Part shown: positions 43,818 through 55,072 of the stretch, in pieces
Position numbering within the stretch: position 1 is the stretch's first letter
Layout: each line of letters opens with the position of its first letter
Assembly: GCF_018614075.1 (NCBI RefSeq)
Contig: NZ_JAGGOZ010000080.1
Span: 35,040 to 99,039, forward strand
Length of the DNA stretch: 64,000 nucleotides
Direction: 5' to 3'
Origin: Streptomyces sp. ISL-94
Lineage (GTDB): Bacteria > Actinomycetota > Actinomycetes > Streptomycetales > Streptomycetaceae
Translations under genes and position numbers: made by a program
Notes under the pieces: generated by a model
The model's input: the letters and a program-made list of their open reading frames with translations, nothing else
Told to the model about the DNA's origin: nothing
Database searches by the model: none

Positions 43818-44924
43818 ATGTCAGACGTGTACGCCGCCCGCCGGGACATGCTTCGCGACCGCTGTGCCGCCGCGGGGAACGCCGCCGCGCTGATCACGCG
43901 TCCGGCGAACGTCCGCTACCTCTCCGGGGCCTCCCCGCTCGGCGCCGTCCTGTTCGTCGGGCCCTCCGAGGACGTCATGTTCTGCGGCAGCGCACCCACC
44001 GGCGAAGCCGAGGAGGGGCGCCTCGACGACCGGCTCAGGGTCTCCGTGCTGGCGAGCCCCGGCGGGGACCCGGCCGTCGCGGCCGGGGACATGGCCGCCG
44101 CGCTGCGGGCCGACTCCCTCGCGGTGGAGGAGCACCACCTCACCGTGGCCCGGCACCGGGCCCTGCGCTCCGTGGCACCCAAGCTCCGCCTCGCGGACCT
44201 CGGCACCGCCGTGGAGCAGCAGCGCCTCGTCAAGGACGAGGAGGAGATCGCCTGCCTCCGGATCGCCGCCGAGATCGCCGACCAGGCCCTCGGTGAGCTG
44301 CTGGAGTCCATCCTCGTCGGGCGCACCGAACGCCACCTGGCGCTGGAGCTGGAGCGGCGCCTCGTCGACCACGGGGCGGACGGGCCCGCCTTCCCGACCT
44401 CCGTGGGAACCGGCCCGCATTCCGGCCGCTCGCGGCACCGGCCCTCCGACCGGCGGGTCGAGGAGGGCGACTTCCTCTCCGTCTGCCTCGGCGCCAACTA
44501 CCGCGGCTACCGGTGCGAGATCGGCCGGACCTTCGTGATCGGCACCACCCCCGCAGGCTGGCAGATCGAGCTGTACGACCTCGTCTTCAACGCCCAGCGG
44601 GCCGGGCGGGAAGCCCTGCTGCCCGGGGCCGCCTACCGGGACGTGGACCACGCGGCGCGGTCCGTACTGGACTCCGCAGGCCACGGGGAAGCCCTCGCTC
44701 CGTCGACCGGACACGGCGTCGGTCTCGAAATCGACGAGGACCCGCAGCTTGCACCTACGGCAATGGGTAAACTGGACGCTTGCGTGCCGGTCACCGTCGA
44801 ACCGGGGGTTCACCTCCCGGGCCGGGGAGGTGTCCGGATCGATGACACGCTCGTCGTGCGCCCCGAGGCGGACGGCGGTCCCGAGCTACTCACCATTACG
44901 ACCAAGGAGCTGCTCGCGCTCTAG
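43818..44924 (+). CDS. Degenerate aminopeptidase P-like (M24 family) protein, probably inactive
   Basis: A 368-residue protein with a creatinase-like N-terminal domain (~1-140) and a pita-bread M24 domain (~145-365). The scaffold motifs align well (FPTSVGTGP, HRPSDRRVEEGDF, GHGVGLE, VTVEPGVHLPG), but the active site is changed. The first metal Asp is C223 (SVCLGANY), the second is E234 (CEIGRT), the last Glu is D342 (RIDDT) and the HEEP histidine is D306 (IDEDP). Only H299 and E328 of the five metal ligands remain. It therefore probably does not hydrolyse Xaa-Pro bonds. The start is ATG at 43818. It lies 59 nt before efp, where a true pepP or pepQ usually sits in other bacteria. A binding or regulatory role is inference. 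Confidence 0.85.
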   Translation: MSDVYAARRDMLRDRCAAAGNAAALITRPANVRYLSGASPLGAVLFVGPSEDVMFCGSAPTGEAEEGRLDDRLRVSVLASPGGDPAVAAGDMAAALRADSLAVEEHHLTVARHRALRSVAPKLRLADLGTAVEQQRLVKDEEEIACLRIAAEIADQALGELLESILVGRTERHLALELERRLVDHGADGPAFPTSVGTGPHSGRSRHRPSDRRVEEGDFLSVCLGANYRGYRCEIGRTFVIGTTPAGWQIELYDLVFNAQRAGREALLPGAAYRDVDHAARSVLDSAGHGEALAPSTGHGVGLEIDEDPQLAPTAMGKLDACVPVTVEPGVHLPGRGGVRIDDTLVVRPEADGGPELLTITTKELLAL

Positions 44925-44983
44925 TCCGCTCCGCCGGACTGTGCGCGCACCCGTGGTCTTCCAGTGCAGGAGATTCCGCAACC

Positions 44984-45550
44984 GTGGCTTCCACGAACGA
45001 CCTCAAGAACGGCATGGTGCTGAAGCTCGACGGGGGCCAGCTCTGGTCCGTCGTCGAGTTCCAGCACGTCAAGCCCGGCAAGGGCCCGGCCTTCGTGCGT
45101 ACCAAGCTGAAGAGCGTCATGTCCGGCAAGGTCGTCGACAAGACCTTCAACGCCGGCACGAAGGTTGAGACTGCCACGATCGACCGGCGTGACATGCAGT
45201 TCTCGTACATGGACGGCGAGTACTTCGTCTTCATGGACATGACCACCTTCGAGCAGCTGATGGTCGACAAGAAGGCAGTCGGCGACGCCGCGAACTTCCT
45301 GATCGAGGGCTTCACCGCCTCCGTCGCCCAGCACGAGGGCGAGGTGCTCTACGTCGAGCTCCCGGCCGCCGTCGAGCTGAAGATCGAGCACACCGACCCG
45401 GGCGTCCAGGGCGACCGCTCCACCGGTGGCACCAAGCCCGCCACGCTGGAGACGGGTTACGAGATCCAGGTCCCGCTCTTCGTCACCACCGGCGAGACGG
45501 TCAAGGTCGACACCCGCACCAGCGACTACCTCGGCCGGAAGAGCAACTAA
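44984..45550 (+). CDS. efp: Translation elongation factor P
   Basis: A 188-residue three-domain EF-P that rescues ribosomes at polyproline. The domain I tip loop reads KPGKGPAFVR with K33 at the position that is lysylated or otherwise modified in other bacteria. The palindromic PGKGP loop is the actinobacterial type reported to work without modification, and no epmA/epmB-like gene is seen here. The GTG at 44984 has a ribosome-site-like AGGAGAT about 11 nt upstream. nusB follows 3 nt downstream. Confidence 0.97.
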   Translation: MASTNDLKNGMVLKLDGGQLWSVVEFQHVKPGKGPAFVRTKLKSVMSGKVVDKTFNAGTKVETATIDRRDMQFSYMDGEYFVFMDMTTFEQLMVDKKAVGDAANFLIEGFTASVAQHEGEVLYVELPAAVELKIEHTDPGVQGDRSTGGTKPATLETGYEIQVPLFVTTGETVKVDTRTSDYLGRKSN

Positions 45551-45553
45551 CCC

Positions 45554-45985
45554 GTGGCTGCTCGGAGCAATGCGCGCAAGCGCGCTTTCCAGATCCTGTT
45601 CGAGGCCGACCAGCGCGGGGTGCCCGTGCGCGAGGTCCTCGCGGACTGGATCCGCCACGCCCGGTCGGACGACCGGCAGCCGCCGGTCAGCGCCTTCACG
45701 ATGGATCTCGTCGAGGGTTATGCCGACAAGGTGAACCGGATCGACGACCTGATCGTCACCTACGCCGTGGACTGGGAACTCGACCGGATGCCGGTCGTGG
45801 ACCGCAACATCCTGCGGCTCGGTGCCTACGAGCTGATCTGGGTGGACGACACCCCGGACGCCGTGGCCATCGACGAGGCCGTGCAGCTGGCCAAGGAGTT
45901 CTCGACGGACGAGTCCCCCTCGTTCGTGAACGGGCTGCTGGCCCGGTTCAAGGACCTGAAGCCGAGCCTGCGCCGGGGCGAGTAG
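45554..45985 (+). CDS. nusB: Transcription antitermination factor NusB
   Basis: A 143-residue all-helical NusB. It opens ARSNARKRAFQILFEADQRG, has the helix VDRNILRLGAYELIWVDDTPDAVAIDEAVQLAKEFSTDESPSFVNGLL, and ends at normal length. It binds boxA RNA with S10 (NusE) in rRNA antitermination. The start is GTG at 45554. It is cotranscribed with efp and followed by two opposing terminators that separate it from convergent bldD. Confidence 0.96.
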   Translation: MAARSNARKRAFQILFEADQRGVPVREVLADWIRHARSDDRQPPVSAFTMDLVEGYADKVNRIDDLIVTYAVDWELDRMPVVDRNILRLGAYELIWVDDTPDAVAIDEAVQLAKEFSTDESPSFVNGLLARFKDLKPSLRRGE

Positions 45986-46005
45986 CCCCCGGCCGTTCGG
46001 CGCGT

Positions 46006-46057
46006 ACGGAGGGCCCGCAGCGCACGAAGAACCCAAGATGCGCTGCGGGCCCTCCGT
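46006..46057 (+). terminator. Terminator after nusB
   Basis: A perfect 19-bp stem (ACGGAGGGCCCGCAGCGCA / TGCGCTGCGGGCCCTCCGT) with a 14-nt loop is followed by TTTG. Confidence 0.9.
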
Positions 46058-46106
46058 TTGCGTCCGGCCGCGCGGCCCGGCGGCCGCACGGCGTCGGAAC
46101 GCGAAA

Positions 46107-46148
46107 CGGCGGGTGCCGGGAAGCCTCTTGGGCTCCCGGCACCCGCCG
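46107..46148 (-). terminator. Terminator after bldD
   Basis: A 15-bp stem CGGCGGGTGCCGGGA / TCCCGGCACCCGCCG lies 32 nt beyond the bldD stop. Read on the minus strand it is followed by TTTCG. With the nusB hairpin it makes back-to-back termination of convergent genes. Confidence 0.85.
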
Positions 46149-46179
46149 GTAACGTTTCTGCTGATCCTGGGACCGGGGA

Positions 46180-46680
46180 CTAGATGTCCTCGTGGGCCAC
46201 GGCGCGACGCGCATCCGCGTCCAGCACGCCCCAGTTGATCAGCTGCTCGGTCAGGACCGAGGGGGACTGGTCATAGATGACGGCCAGGGTGCGCAGGTCG
46301 TCCTGGCGGATCGACAGCACCTTGCCGTTGTAGTCGCCTCGCTGGCTCTGGATCGTCGCCGCGTACCGCTGGAGCGGGCCGGCCTTCTCGGCGGGCACGC
46401 CCGCCAGGCGCTCCAGGTCGAGGCGCAGCTTCGGCGGCGGCTCGGCCGCCCCGCCGGGCGTCGTACCCGGCAGCAGCTCCTGCACCGGAACCCCGTAGAA
46501 GTCCGCCAGCTCGGCGAGGCGCTGGACGGTCACGGCGCGGTCCCCGCGCTCGTAGGAACCGACCACCACGGCCTTCCAACGGCCCTGCGACTTCTCCTCG
46601 ACACCGTGGAGGGAGAGGCCCTGCTGGGTGCGGATGGCGCGGAGCTTGGCCCCGAGCTGTTTGGCGTATTCGCTGGACAT
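46180..46680 (-). CDS. bldD: Developmental master regulator BldD (c-di-GMP-responsive)
   Basis: A 166-residue repressor of sporulation genes during vegetative growth. The XRE-type helix-turn-helix DNA-binding domain covers residues ~8-70 (QLGAKLRAIRTQQGLSLHGVEEKSQGRWKAVVVGSYERG). A Pro-rich linker follows, then the C-terminal domain that binds a c-di-GMP tetramer. The binding signature RGD-x8-RQDD is exact (R114, D116, R125, D128). The ATG at 46680 gives the length known for S. coelicolor BldD. It is divergent from pyrR and convergent with nusB. A candidate autoregulatory operator lies at 46744-46758. Confidence 0.97.
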   Translation of the reverse strand: MSSEYAKQLGAKLRAIRTQQGLSLHGVEEKSQGRWKAVVVGSYERGDRAVTVQRLAELADFYGVPVQELLPGTTPGGAAEPPPKLRLDLERLAGVPAEKAGPLQRYAATIQSQRGDYNGKVLSIRQDDLRTLAVIYDQSPSVLTEQLINWGVLDADARRAVAHEDI

Positions 46681-46743
46681 AACGCTCCCGGACGCTGTGA
46701 CGCTGTGACTACATGGCTGACATGCGGCTCCGCCGCGCGGCTG

Positions 46744-46758
46744 GTAACTCACTGTGAG
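46744..46758. promoter_or_regulatory. Candidate BldD operator (autoregulation)
   Basis: GTAACTCACTGTGAG lies 64-78 nt upstream of the bldD start codon. It fits the BldD box nTnACnC(A/T)GnGTnAn with one mismatch and contains the dyad CTCAC-T-GTGAG. BldD is known to repress its own gene. Confidence 0.5.
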
Positions 46759-46920
46759 GTTACGCAGCGTTACTTGGATGCGTCAAGCCGAATGGTCACC
46801 ATCGCCCCCTCGGGAACGGCCTCCACAGCCCCGTGGGGAGTCCGCGCGCACCAGGCGGGTTCGGGCTCACCGGCATCCCCTGGTACCGTGTGAGACGTAC
46901 ATCAGACGTCCTTTAAGGTC

Positions 46921-46934
46921 CGTCCCGTGAGGCG
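46921..46934 (+). promoter_or_regulatory. PyrR-binding RNA motif in the pyr leader
   Basis: CGTCCCGTGAGGCG matches the PyrR anti-antiterminator loop consensus ARUCCNGNGAGGYU at 12 of 14 positions, including the invariant UCC and GAGG. It lies 19 nt before the pyrR ATG and just before the AAGGAGG ribosome site. Control by occlusion of the ribosome site, as described for mycobacterial pyr leaders, is more likely than attenuation. Confidence 0.65.
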
Positions 46935-46952
46935 GAGAAGGAGGTCCTTTTC

Positions 46953-47528
46953 ATGGACACCCAGCAGAACACCGATGCCGCGCGCTCCGTTCTCGAAGCG
47001 CAGGACATCGCCCGGGTCCTGACCCGGATCGCCCACGAGATCGTCGAACGCGCCAAGGGCGCCGACGACGTGGTGCTCCTCGGCATCCCCACCCGCGGTG
47101 TGTACCTCGCCCGCCGGCTGGCCGCCAAGCTCGAAGAGATCACCGGTACGAAGATCCCGGTCGGCTCCCTCGACATCACCATGTACCGCGACGACCTGCG
47201 GATGAAGCCCGCCCGCGCGATCGGCCGCACCGAGATCCCCGGTGACGACCTCGACGGCCGCCTCGTCGTCCTCGTCGACGACGTCCTCTTCTCCGGCCGC
47301 ACCATCCGCGCCGCCCTCGACGCCCTCGGCGACCTCGGCCGCCCCCGCGCCGTGCAGCTCGCCGTCCTCGTCGACCGCGGCCACCGGGAACTGCCGATCC
47401 GCGCCGACTACGTCGGCAAGAACCTCCCCACATCGCTGCGGGAGACCGTGAAGGTCCAGCTTCAGGAGGAGGACGGCCGTGACGCCGTGCTGCTCGGCCA
47501 GCGGACCGCCCAGGCAGCCGGGCAGTAG
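46953..47528 (+). CDS. pyrR: Bifunctional pyr operon regulator / uracil phosphoribosyltransferase PyrR
   Basis: A 191-residue type I PRT-fold protein. The PRPP motif LVVLVDDVLFSGRTIRAALDAL, the flexible-loop region GSLDITMYRDDL and the basic RNA-binding face (RGVYLARRLAAKL) are present. It binds pyr mRNA when UMP/UTP is high and has weak UPRTase activity. The ATG at 46953 has AAGGAGG 10 nt upstream. The PyrR-binding motif directly upstream indicates feedback on its own operon. It is the first gene of the pyrimidine cluster and divergent from bldD. Confidence 0.95.
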   Translation: MDTQQNTDAARSVLEAQDIARVLTRIAHEIVERAKGADDVVLLGIPTRGVYLARRLAAKLEEITGTKIPVGSLDITMYRDDLRMKPARAIGRTEIPGDDLDGRLVVLVDDVLFSGRTIRAALDALGDLGRPRAVQLAVLVDRGHRELPIRADYVGKNLPTSLRETVKVQLQEEDGRDAVLLGQRTAQAAGQ

Positions 47529-47672
47529 CCCCTACGCACCACCGGGCCCCCGCGGGGTCCGCGCCGAAGCCTGCCCCGCCCGACGCGGCCGCCCCCTGTC
47601 GGCGCCCTGTCCGGCTGCCCCGTTCGAAGCCCTGCCAGCCAGCCTGCCCTCCTGACCTACGGAGCCATCCAG

Positions 47673-48665
47673 ATGAAGCGCCACCTCATCTCGGCCGCCG
47701 ATCTCACGCGCGACGACGCCGTCCTGATCCTCGACACCGCCGAGGAGATGGCCCGGGTCGCGGACCGGCCGATCAAGAAGCTGCCCACGCTGCGCGGGCT
47801 CACCGTCGTCAACCTCTTCTTCGAGGACTCGACCCGCACGCGGATCTCCTTCGAGGCGGCCGCCAAGCGGCTCTCCGCCGACGTCATCAACTTCTCCGCC
47901 AAGGGCTCCTCCGTTTCCAAGGGCGAATCCCTGAAGGACACCGCGCTGACCCTGGAGGCCATGGGCGCCGACGCGGTCGTCATCCGCCACCACGCCTCCG
48001 GCGCCCCCTACCGGCTCGCGACCTCCGGCTGGATCGACTCCGCCGTGGTCAATGCCGGCGACGGCACCCACGAGCACCCCACCCAGGCCCTGCTGGACGC
48101 CTTCACCATGCGCCGCCGCCTCGTCGGCCGCGACGCCGGCCTCGGCAAGGACCTGAACGGCCGCCGGATCACCATCGTCGGCGACGTCCTGCATAGTCGC
48201 GTCGCCCGCTCCAACGTCCAGCTGCTCCACACCCTCGGCGCCGAGGTCACCGTCGTGGCCCCGCCGACCCTGGTCCCGATCGGCGTCGAGAGCTGGCCTT
48301 GCGAGGTCTCGTACCACCTCGACGAGGTGCTGCCGAAGTCCGATGCGGTGATGATGTTGCGTGTGCAGCGCGAACGCATGAACGCCGCCTTCTTCCCGAC
48401 CGAGCGCGAGTACTCCCGCCGGTACGGGCTCGACGGCGACCGCATGGCGAAGATGCCCGAGCACGCCATCGTGATGCACCCCGGCCCGATGAACCGCGGC
48501 ATGGAGATCACCGCCCAGGTCGCCGACTCCGACCGCTGCACGGCCGTCGAACAGGTCGCCAACGGCGTGTCCACCCGGATGGCCGTCCTGTACCTGCTGC
48601 TCGGAGGCTCCGAGCCCGCCGTCACCACCGCCCCCGCCGCCGCCCGTACCGAGGAGAGCAAGTAA
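47673..48665 (+). CDS. pyrB: Aspartate carbamoyltransferase catalytic subunit
   Basis: A 330-residue ATCase. The carbamoyl phosphate motif is FFEDSTRTRISFE, the 80s loop is FSAKGSSVSKGESLKDT, HHASGAPYR is present, the aspartate site region is HPGPMNRG, and a short Ala/Thr tail ends it. It condenses carbamoyl phosphate and aspartate. No pyrI is present. The ATG at 47673 follows a 144-nt gap after pyrR without an obvious terminator. pyrC starts 3 nt downstream. Confidence 0.96.
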   Translation: MKRHLISAADLTRDDAVLILDTAEEMARVADRPIKKLPTLRGLTVVNLFFEDSTRTRISFEAAAKRLSADVINFSAKGSSVSKGESLKDTALTLEAMGADAVVIRHHASGAPYRLATSGWIDSAVVNAGDGTHEHPTQALLDAFTMRRRLVGRDAGLGKDLNGRRITIVGDVLHSRVARSNVQLLHTLGAEVTVVAPPTLVPIGVESWPCEVSYHLDEVLPKSDAVMMLRVQRERMNAAFFPTEREYSRRYGLDGDRMAKMPEHAIVMHPGPMNRGMEITAQVADSDRCTAVEQVANGVSTRMAVLYLLLGGSEPAVTTAPAAARTEESK

Positions 48666-48667
48666 CC

Positions 48668-49954
48668 ATGAGCAAGATCCTTATCCGTGGCGCGAAGGTA
48701 CTCGGCGGCGAGGCGCAGGACGTCCTGATCGACGGCGAGACCATCGCCGAGGTGGGGCAGAACCTGTCCGCCGAGGACGCGACCGTCATCGAGGCCGAGG
48801 GCCAGACCCTCCTCCCCGGCCTCGTCGACCTCCACACCCACCTGCGCGAGCCCGGCCGCGAGGACTCCGAGACCGTCCTCACCGGCACCCGCGCCGCCGC
48901 CTCCGGCGGCTACACCGCCGTATTCGCCATGGCGAACACCTTCCCCGTCGCCGACACCGCCGGCGTCGTCGAGCAGGTGTGGCGCCTGGGCAAGGAATCC
49001 GGCTACTGCGACGTGCAGCCCATCGGCGCCGTCACCGTCGGCCTGGAGGGCAAGCAGCTCTCCGAGCTGGGCGCCATGCACGACTCCGCCGCCCGCGTCA
49101 CCGTCTTCTCCGACGACGGCAAGTGCGTCGACGACGCCGTGATCATGCGCCGCGCCTTGGAGTACGTGAAGGCCTTCGGCGGCGTCGTCGCCCAGCACGC
49201 CCAGGAGCCCCGCCTCACCGAGGGCGCCCAGATGAACGAGGGCGTCGTCTCCGCCGAGCTGGGGCTGGGCGGCTGGCCGGCCGTCGCCGAGGAGTCGATC
49301 ATCGCCCGCGACGTCCTCCTCGCCGAGCACGTCGGCTCCCGCGTCCACATCTGCCACCTCTCCACCGCCGGCTCCGTCGAGATCGTCCGCTGGGCCAAGT
49401 CCCGCGGCATCGACGTCACCGCCGAGGTCACCCCCCACCACCTCCTCCTCACCGACGAGCTCGTGCGCTCGTACAACGCGGTCTACAAGGTCAACCCGCC
49501 GCTGCGCACCGAGAAGGACGTGCTGGCCCTGCGCGAGGCGCTGGCGGACGGCACGATCGACATCGTCGCCACCGACCACGCCCCGCACCCGCATGAGGAC
49601 AAGGACTGCGAGTGGGCCGCCGCCGCCATGGGCATGGTCGGCCTGGAGACCGCCCTCTCCGTCGTCCAGCAGACGATGGTCGAGACCGGACTGCTCGACT
49701 GGGCGGGCGTCGCCGAGCGGATGTCCTTCGCCCCGGCGCGCATCGGCGGCCTGGAGAACCACGGCCGTCCCGTCTCGGCAGGTGAACCCGCGAACCTGAC
49801 CTTGGTCGATACCTCGTACCGTGGTGTCGTGGACCCCGCGCACTTCGCCTCCCGCAGCCGCAACACGCCTTACGAGGGCCGTGAGCTGCCGGGGCGCGTC
49901 ACTCACACCTTCCTGCGGGGCCGGGCAACGGTCGTGGACGGGACGCTGGCGTGA
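48668..49954 (+). CDS. pyrC: Dihydroorotase
   Basis: A 428-residue class I amidohydrolase that cyclises carbamoyl aspartate to dihydroorotate. Zinc ligands are visible in LVDLHTHLREPGRED, in the HAQEPRL and HICHLSTAGSV motifs, and in the IVATDHAPHPHEDK catalytic Asp segment. A C-terminal beta domain closes the barrel. The ATG at 48668 has a weak ribosome site overlapping the pyrB end. The stop overlaps the next GTG, giving coupled translation. Confidence 0.95.
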   Translation: MSKILIRGAKVLGGEAQDVLIDGETIAEVGQNLSAEDATVIEAEGQTLLPGLVDLHTHLREPGREDSETVLTGTRAAASGGYTAVFAMANTFPVADTAGVVEQVWRLGKESGYCDVQPIGAVTVGLEGKQLSELGAMHDSAARVTVFSDDGKCVDDAVIMRRALEYVKAFGGVVAQHAQEPRLTEGAQMNEGVVSAELGLGGWPAVAEESIIARDVLLAEHVGSRVHICHLSTAGSVEIVRWAKSRGIDVTAEVTPHHLLLTDELVRSYNAVYKVNPPLRTEKDVLALREALADGTIDIVATDHAPHPHEDKDCEWAAAAMGMVGLETALSVVQQTMVETGLLDWAGVAERMSFAPARIGGLENHGRPVSAGEPANLTLVDTSYRGVVDPAHFASRSRNTPYEGRELPGRVTHTFLRGRATVVDGTLA

Positions 49955-50532
49955 CACCTGCAGTAATCCAACTGGCCGCCGAGGCCGCCGAGCGACAGTC
50001 GGCGGAGGTGACCAGCTTCGGCGCCCGCATCGCGTGGGTGATCGGCCTGGCCGTCTTCATCGCCTTCGTGTACTGGCTGATGCGGCAGGGCTGGAAATGG
50101 CGCGGTGCCCTGCAGAGCGACCTGCCGGAGCTCCCCGCCGCCCCCGACGGTCTCCCCGAGCACCGGCTGGCCCTGACCGGCCGGTACCACGGGTCCACCA
50201 CCGCCGGGCAGTGGCTCGACCGGATCGTCGCCCACGGTCTGGGGGTGCGCAGCCGGGTGGAGCTCACGCTCACCGACGCGGGCCTCGACGTGGTCCGACC
50301 GGGTGCCACCGACTTCTTCGTACCGGCCGCGCAGCTGCGCGGCGCCCGCCTCGACAAGGGAATCGCGGGCAAGGTACTCACCGAGGGCGGTCTGCTCGTC
50401 GTCACATGGGCGCACGGCGACAAGCTGATCGACTCCGGATTCCGCTCGGACCGCGCGGCCGAACACGCCGCCTGGGTCGAAGCCATCAACCTCATGAACC
50501 AATCCATCACGACGGAAGGCGCCGAACGATGA
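49951..50532 (+). CDS. Membrane protein with PH-like domain, within the pyr operon
   Basis: A 193-residue protein with one TM helix (~26-44, ARIAWVIGLAVFIAFVYWLM). A cytosolic domain follows, rich in beta strands (RLALTGRYHGSTTAGQW, SRVELTLTDAGLDVVRP, FFVPAAQLRGARLDKG, GGLLVVTWAHGDKLIDSGF) and a final helix (AAEHAAWVEAINLMNQ). This resembles a bacterial PH domain. The function is unknown. It is overlapped at both ends by pyrC and carA (4 nt each), a conserved actinobacterial arrangement, so it is made in step with pyrimidine enzymes. Confidence 0.8.
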   Translation: MTPAVIQLAAEAAERQSAEVTSFGARIAWVIGLAVFIAFVYWLMRQGWKWRGALQSDLPELPAAPDGLPEHRLALTGRYHGSTTAGQWLDRIVAHGLGVRSRVELTLTDAGLDVVRPGATDFFVPAAQLRGARLDKGIAGKVLTEGGLLVVTWAHGDKLIDSGFRSDRAAEHAAWVEAINLMNQSITTEGAER

Positions 50533-51678
50533 CGACCTCCACCAGGGGAGCAGACAAAACTCCCGCCGTACTCGTCCTGGAGGACGGTCGGATTTTCCGT
50601 GGCCGCGCCTACGGCGCCCACGGGGAGACCTTTGGAGAGGCTGTGTTCTCCACCGGCATGACCGGCTACCAGGAGACCCTCACCGACCCGTCGTACCACC
50701 GCCAGGTCGTCGTGATGACCGCCCCGCACGTGGGCAACACCGGCGTCAACGACGAGGACCCCGAGTCCTCCCGCATCTGGGTGTCCGGCTACGTCGTACG
50801 CGACCCCGCCCGCGTCCCCTCCAACTGGCGCTCCCAGCGCTCGCTGGACGAGGAGCTCGTCAAGCAGGGCGTCGTCGGCATCTGCGGCATCGACACCCGC
50901 GCCCTGACCCGCCACCTGCGCGAGCGCGGCGCCATGCGCGTCGGCATCTTCTCCGGCAACGCCATCTCCGACGACGGCATGCTGCTCGCCAAGGTGCGCC
51001 AGTCCGCCGAGATGGAGGGCGCCGACCTCGCCGCCGAGGTCGCCACCAAGGAGACGTACGTCGTCCCCGCCATCGGCGAGAAGAAGTTCACCGTCGCGGC
51101 CGTGGACCTCGGCATCAAGGGCATGACCCCGCACCGCATGGCCGAGCGCGGCATCGAGGTGCACGTGCTGCCCGCGACCGCCACCGTCGAGGACGTGTAC
51201 GCGGTCAACCCGGACGGCGTGTTCTTCTCCAACGGCCCGGGCGACCCGGCCACCGCCGACGGCCCCGTCTCCGTCATGCAGGGCGTCCTGGAGCGCAAGA
51301 CGCCGCTCTTCGGCATCTGCTTCGGCAACCAGATCCTGGGCCGCGCGCTCGGCTTCGGCACCTACAAGCTGAAGTACGGCCACCGCGGCATCAACCAGCC
51401 GGTCCAGGACCGCACCACCGGCAAGGTCGAGATCACCGCGCACAACCACGGCTTCGCCGTCGACGCGCCCCTCGACAAGGTCTCGGAGACCCCCTTCGGC
51501 CGCGCCGAGGTCTCCCACGTCTGCCTGAACGACCAGGTCGTCGAGGGGCTCCAGCTGCTCGACCAGCCGGCCTTCAGCGTCCAGTACCACCCCGAGGCGG
51601 CTGCCGGCCCGCACGACGCCGCGTACCTCTTCGACCGCTTCACGTCTTTGATGGAAACCGCCCTGATGGAGGCCGAGC

Positions 51679-51686
<8 letters not shown>
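50529..51686 (+). CDS. carA: Carbamoyl phosphate synthase small (glutaminase) subunit
   Basis: A 385-residue protein. The N-terminal domain has AVLVLEDGRIFRGRAYGA and FSTGMTGYQETLTDPSY. The class I glutaminase domain carries the catalytic Cys in GICFGNQ and His-Glu in VQYHPEAAAGP. It delivers ammonia to CarB. The ATG at 50529 overlaps the preceding stop (ATGA). The stop lies inside the carB start region (8-nt overlap). Confidence 0.96.
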
Positions 51687-54987
<3,301 letters not shown>

Positions 54988-55002
54988 CAGCCCGTACGAG
55001 GT

Positions 55003-55042
55003 AGGGGGACACCGGTTTCGCTGATGCGACGGGTGTCCCCCT
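55003..55042 (+). terminator. Hairpin between carB and pyrD
   Basis: AGGGGGACACC pairs with GGGTGTCCCCCTT around a 14-nt loop and is followed by CTC. It looks like a partial terminator separating pyrRBC-carAB from pyrDF. Some read-through would keep the pathway together. Confidence 0.65.
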
Positions 55043-55072
55043 TCTCATGACCGCACGGAGGAGCCTCCCCCG

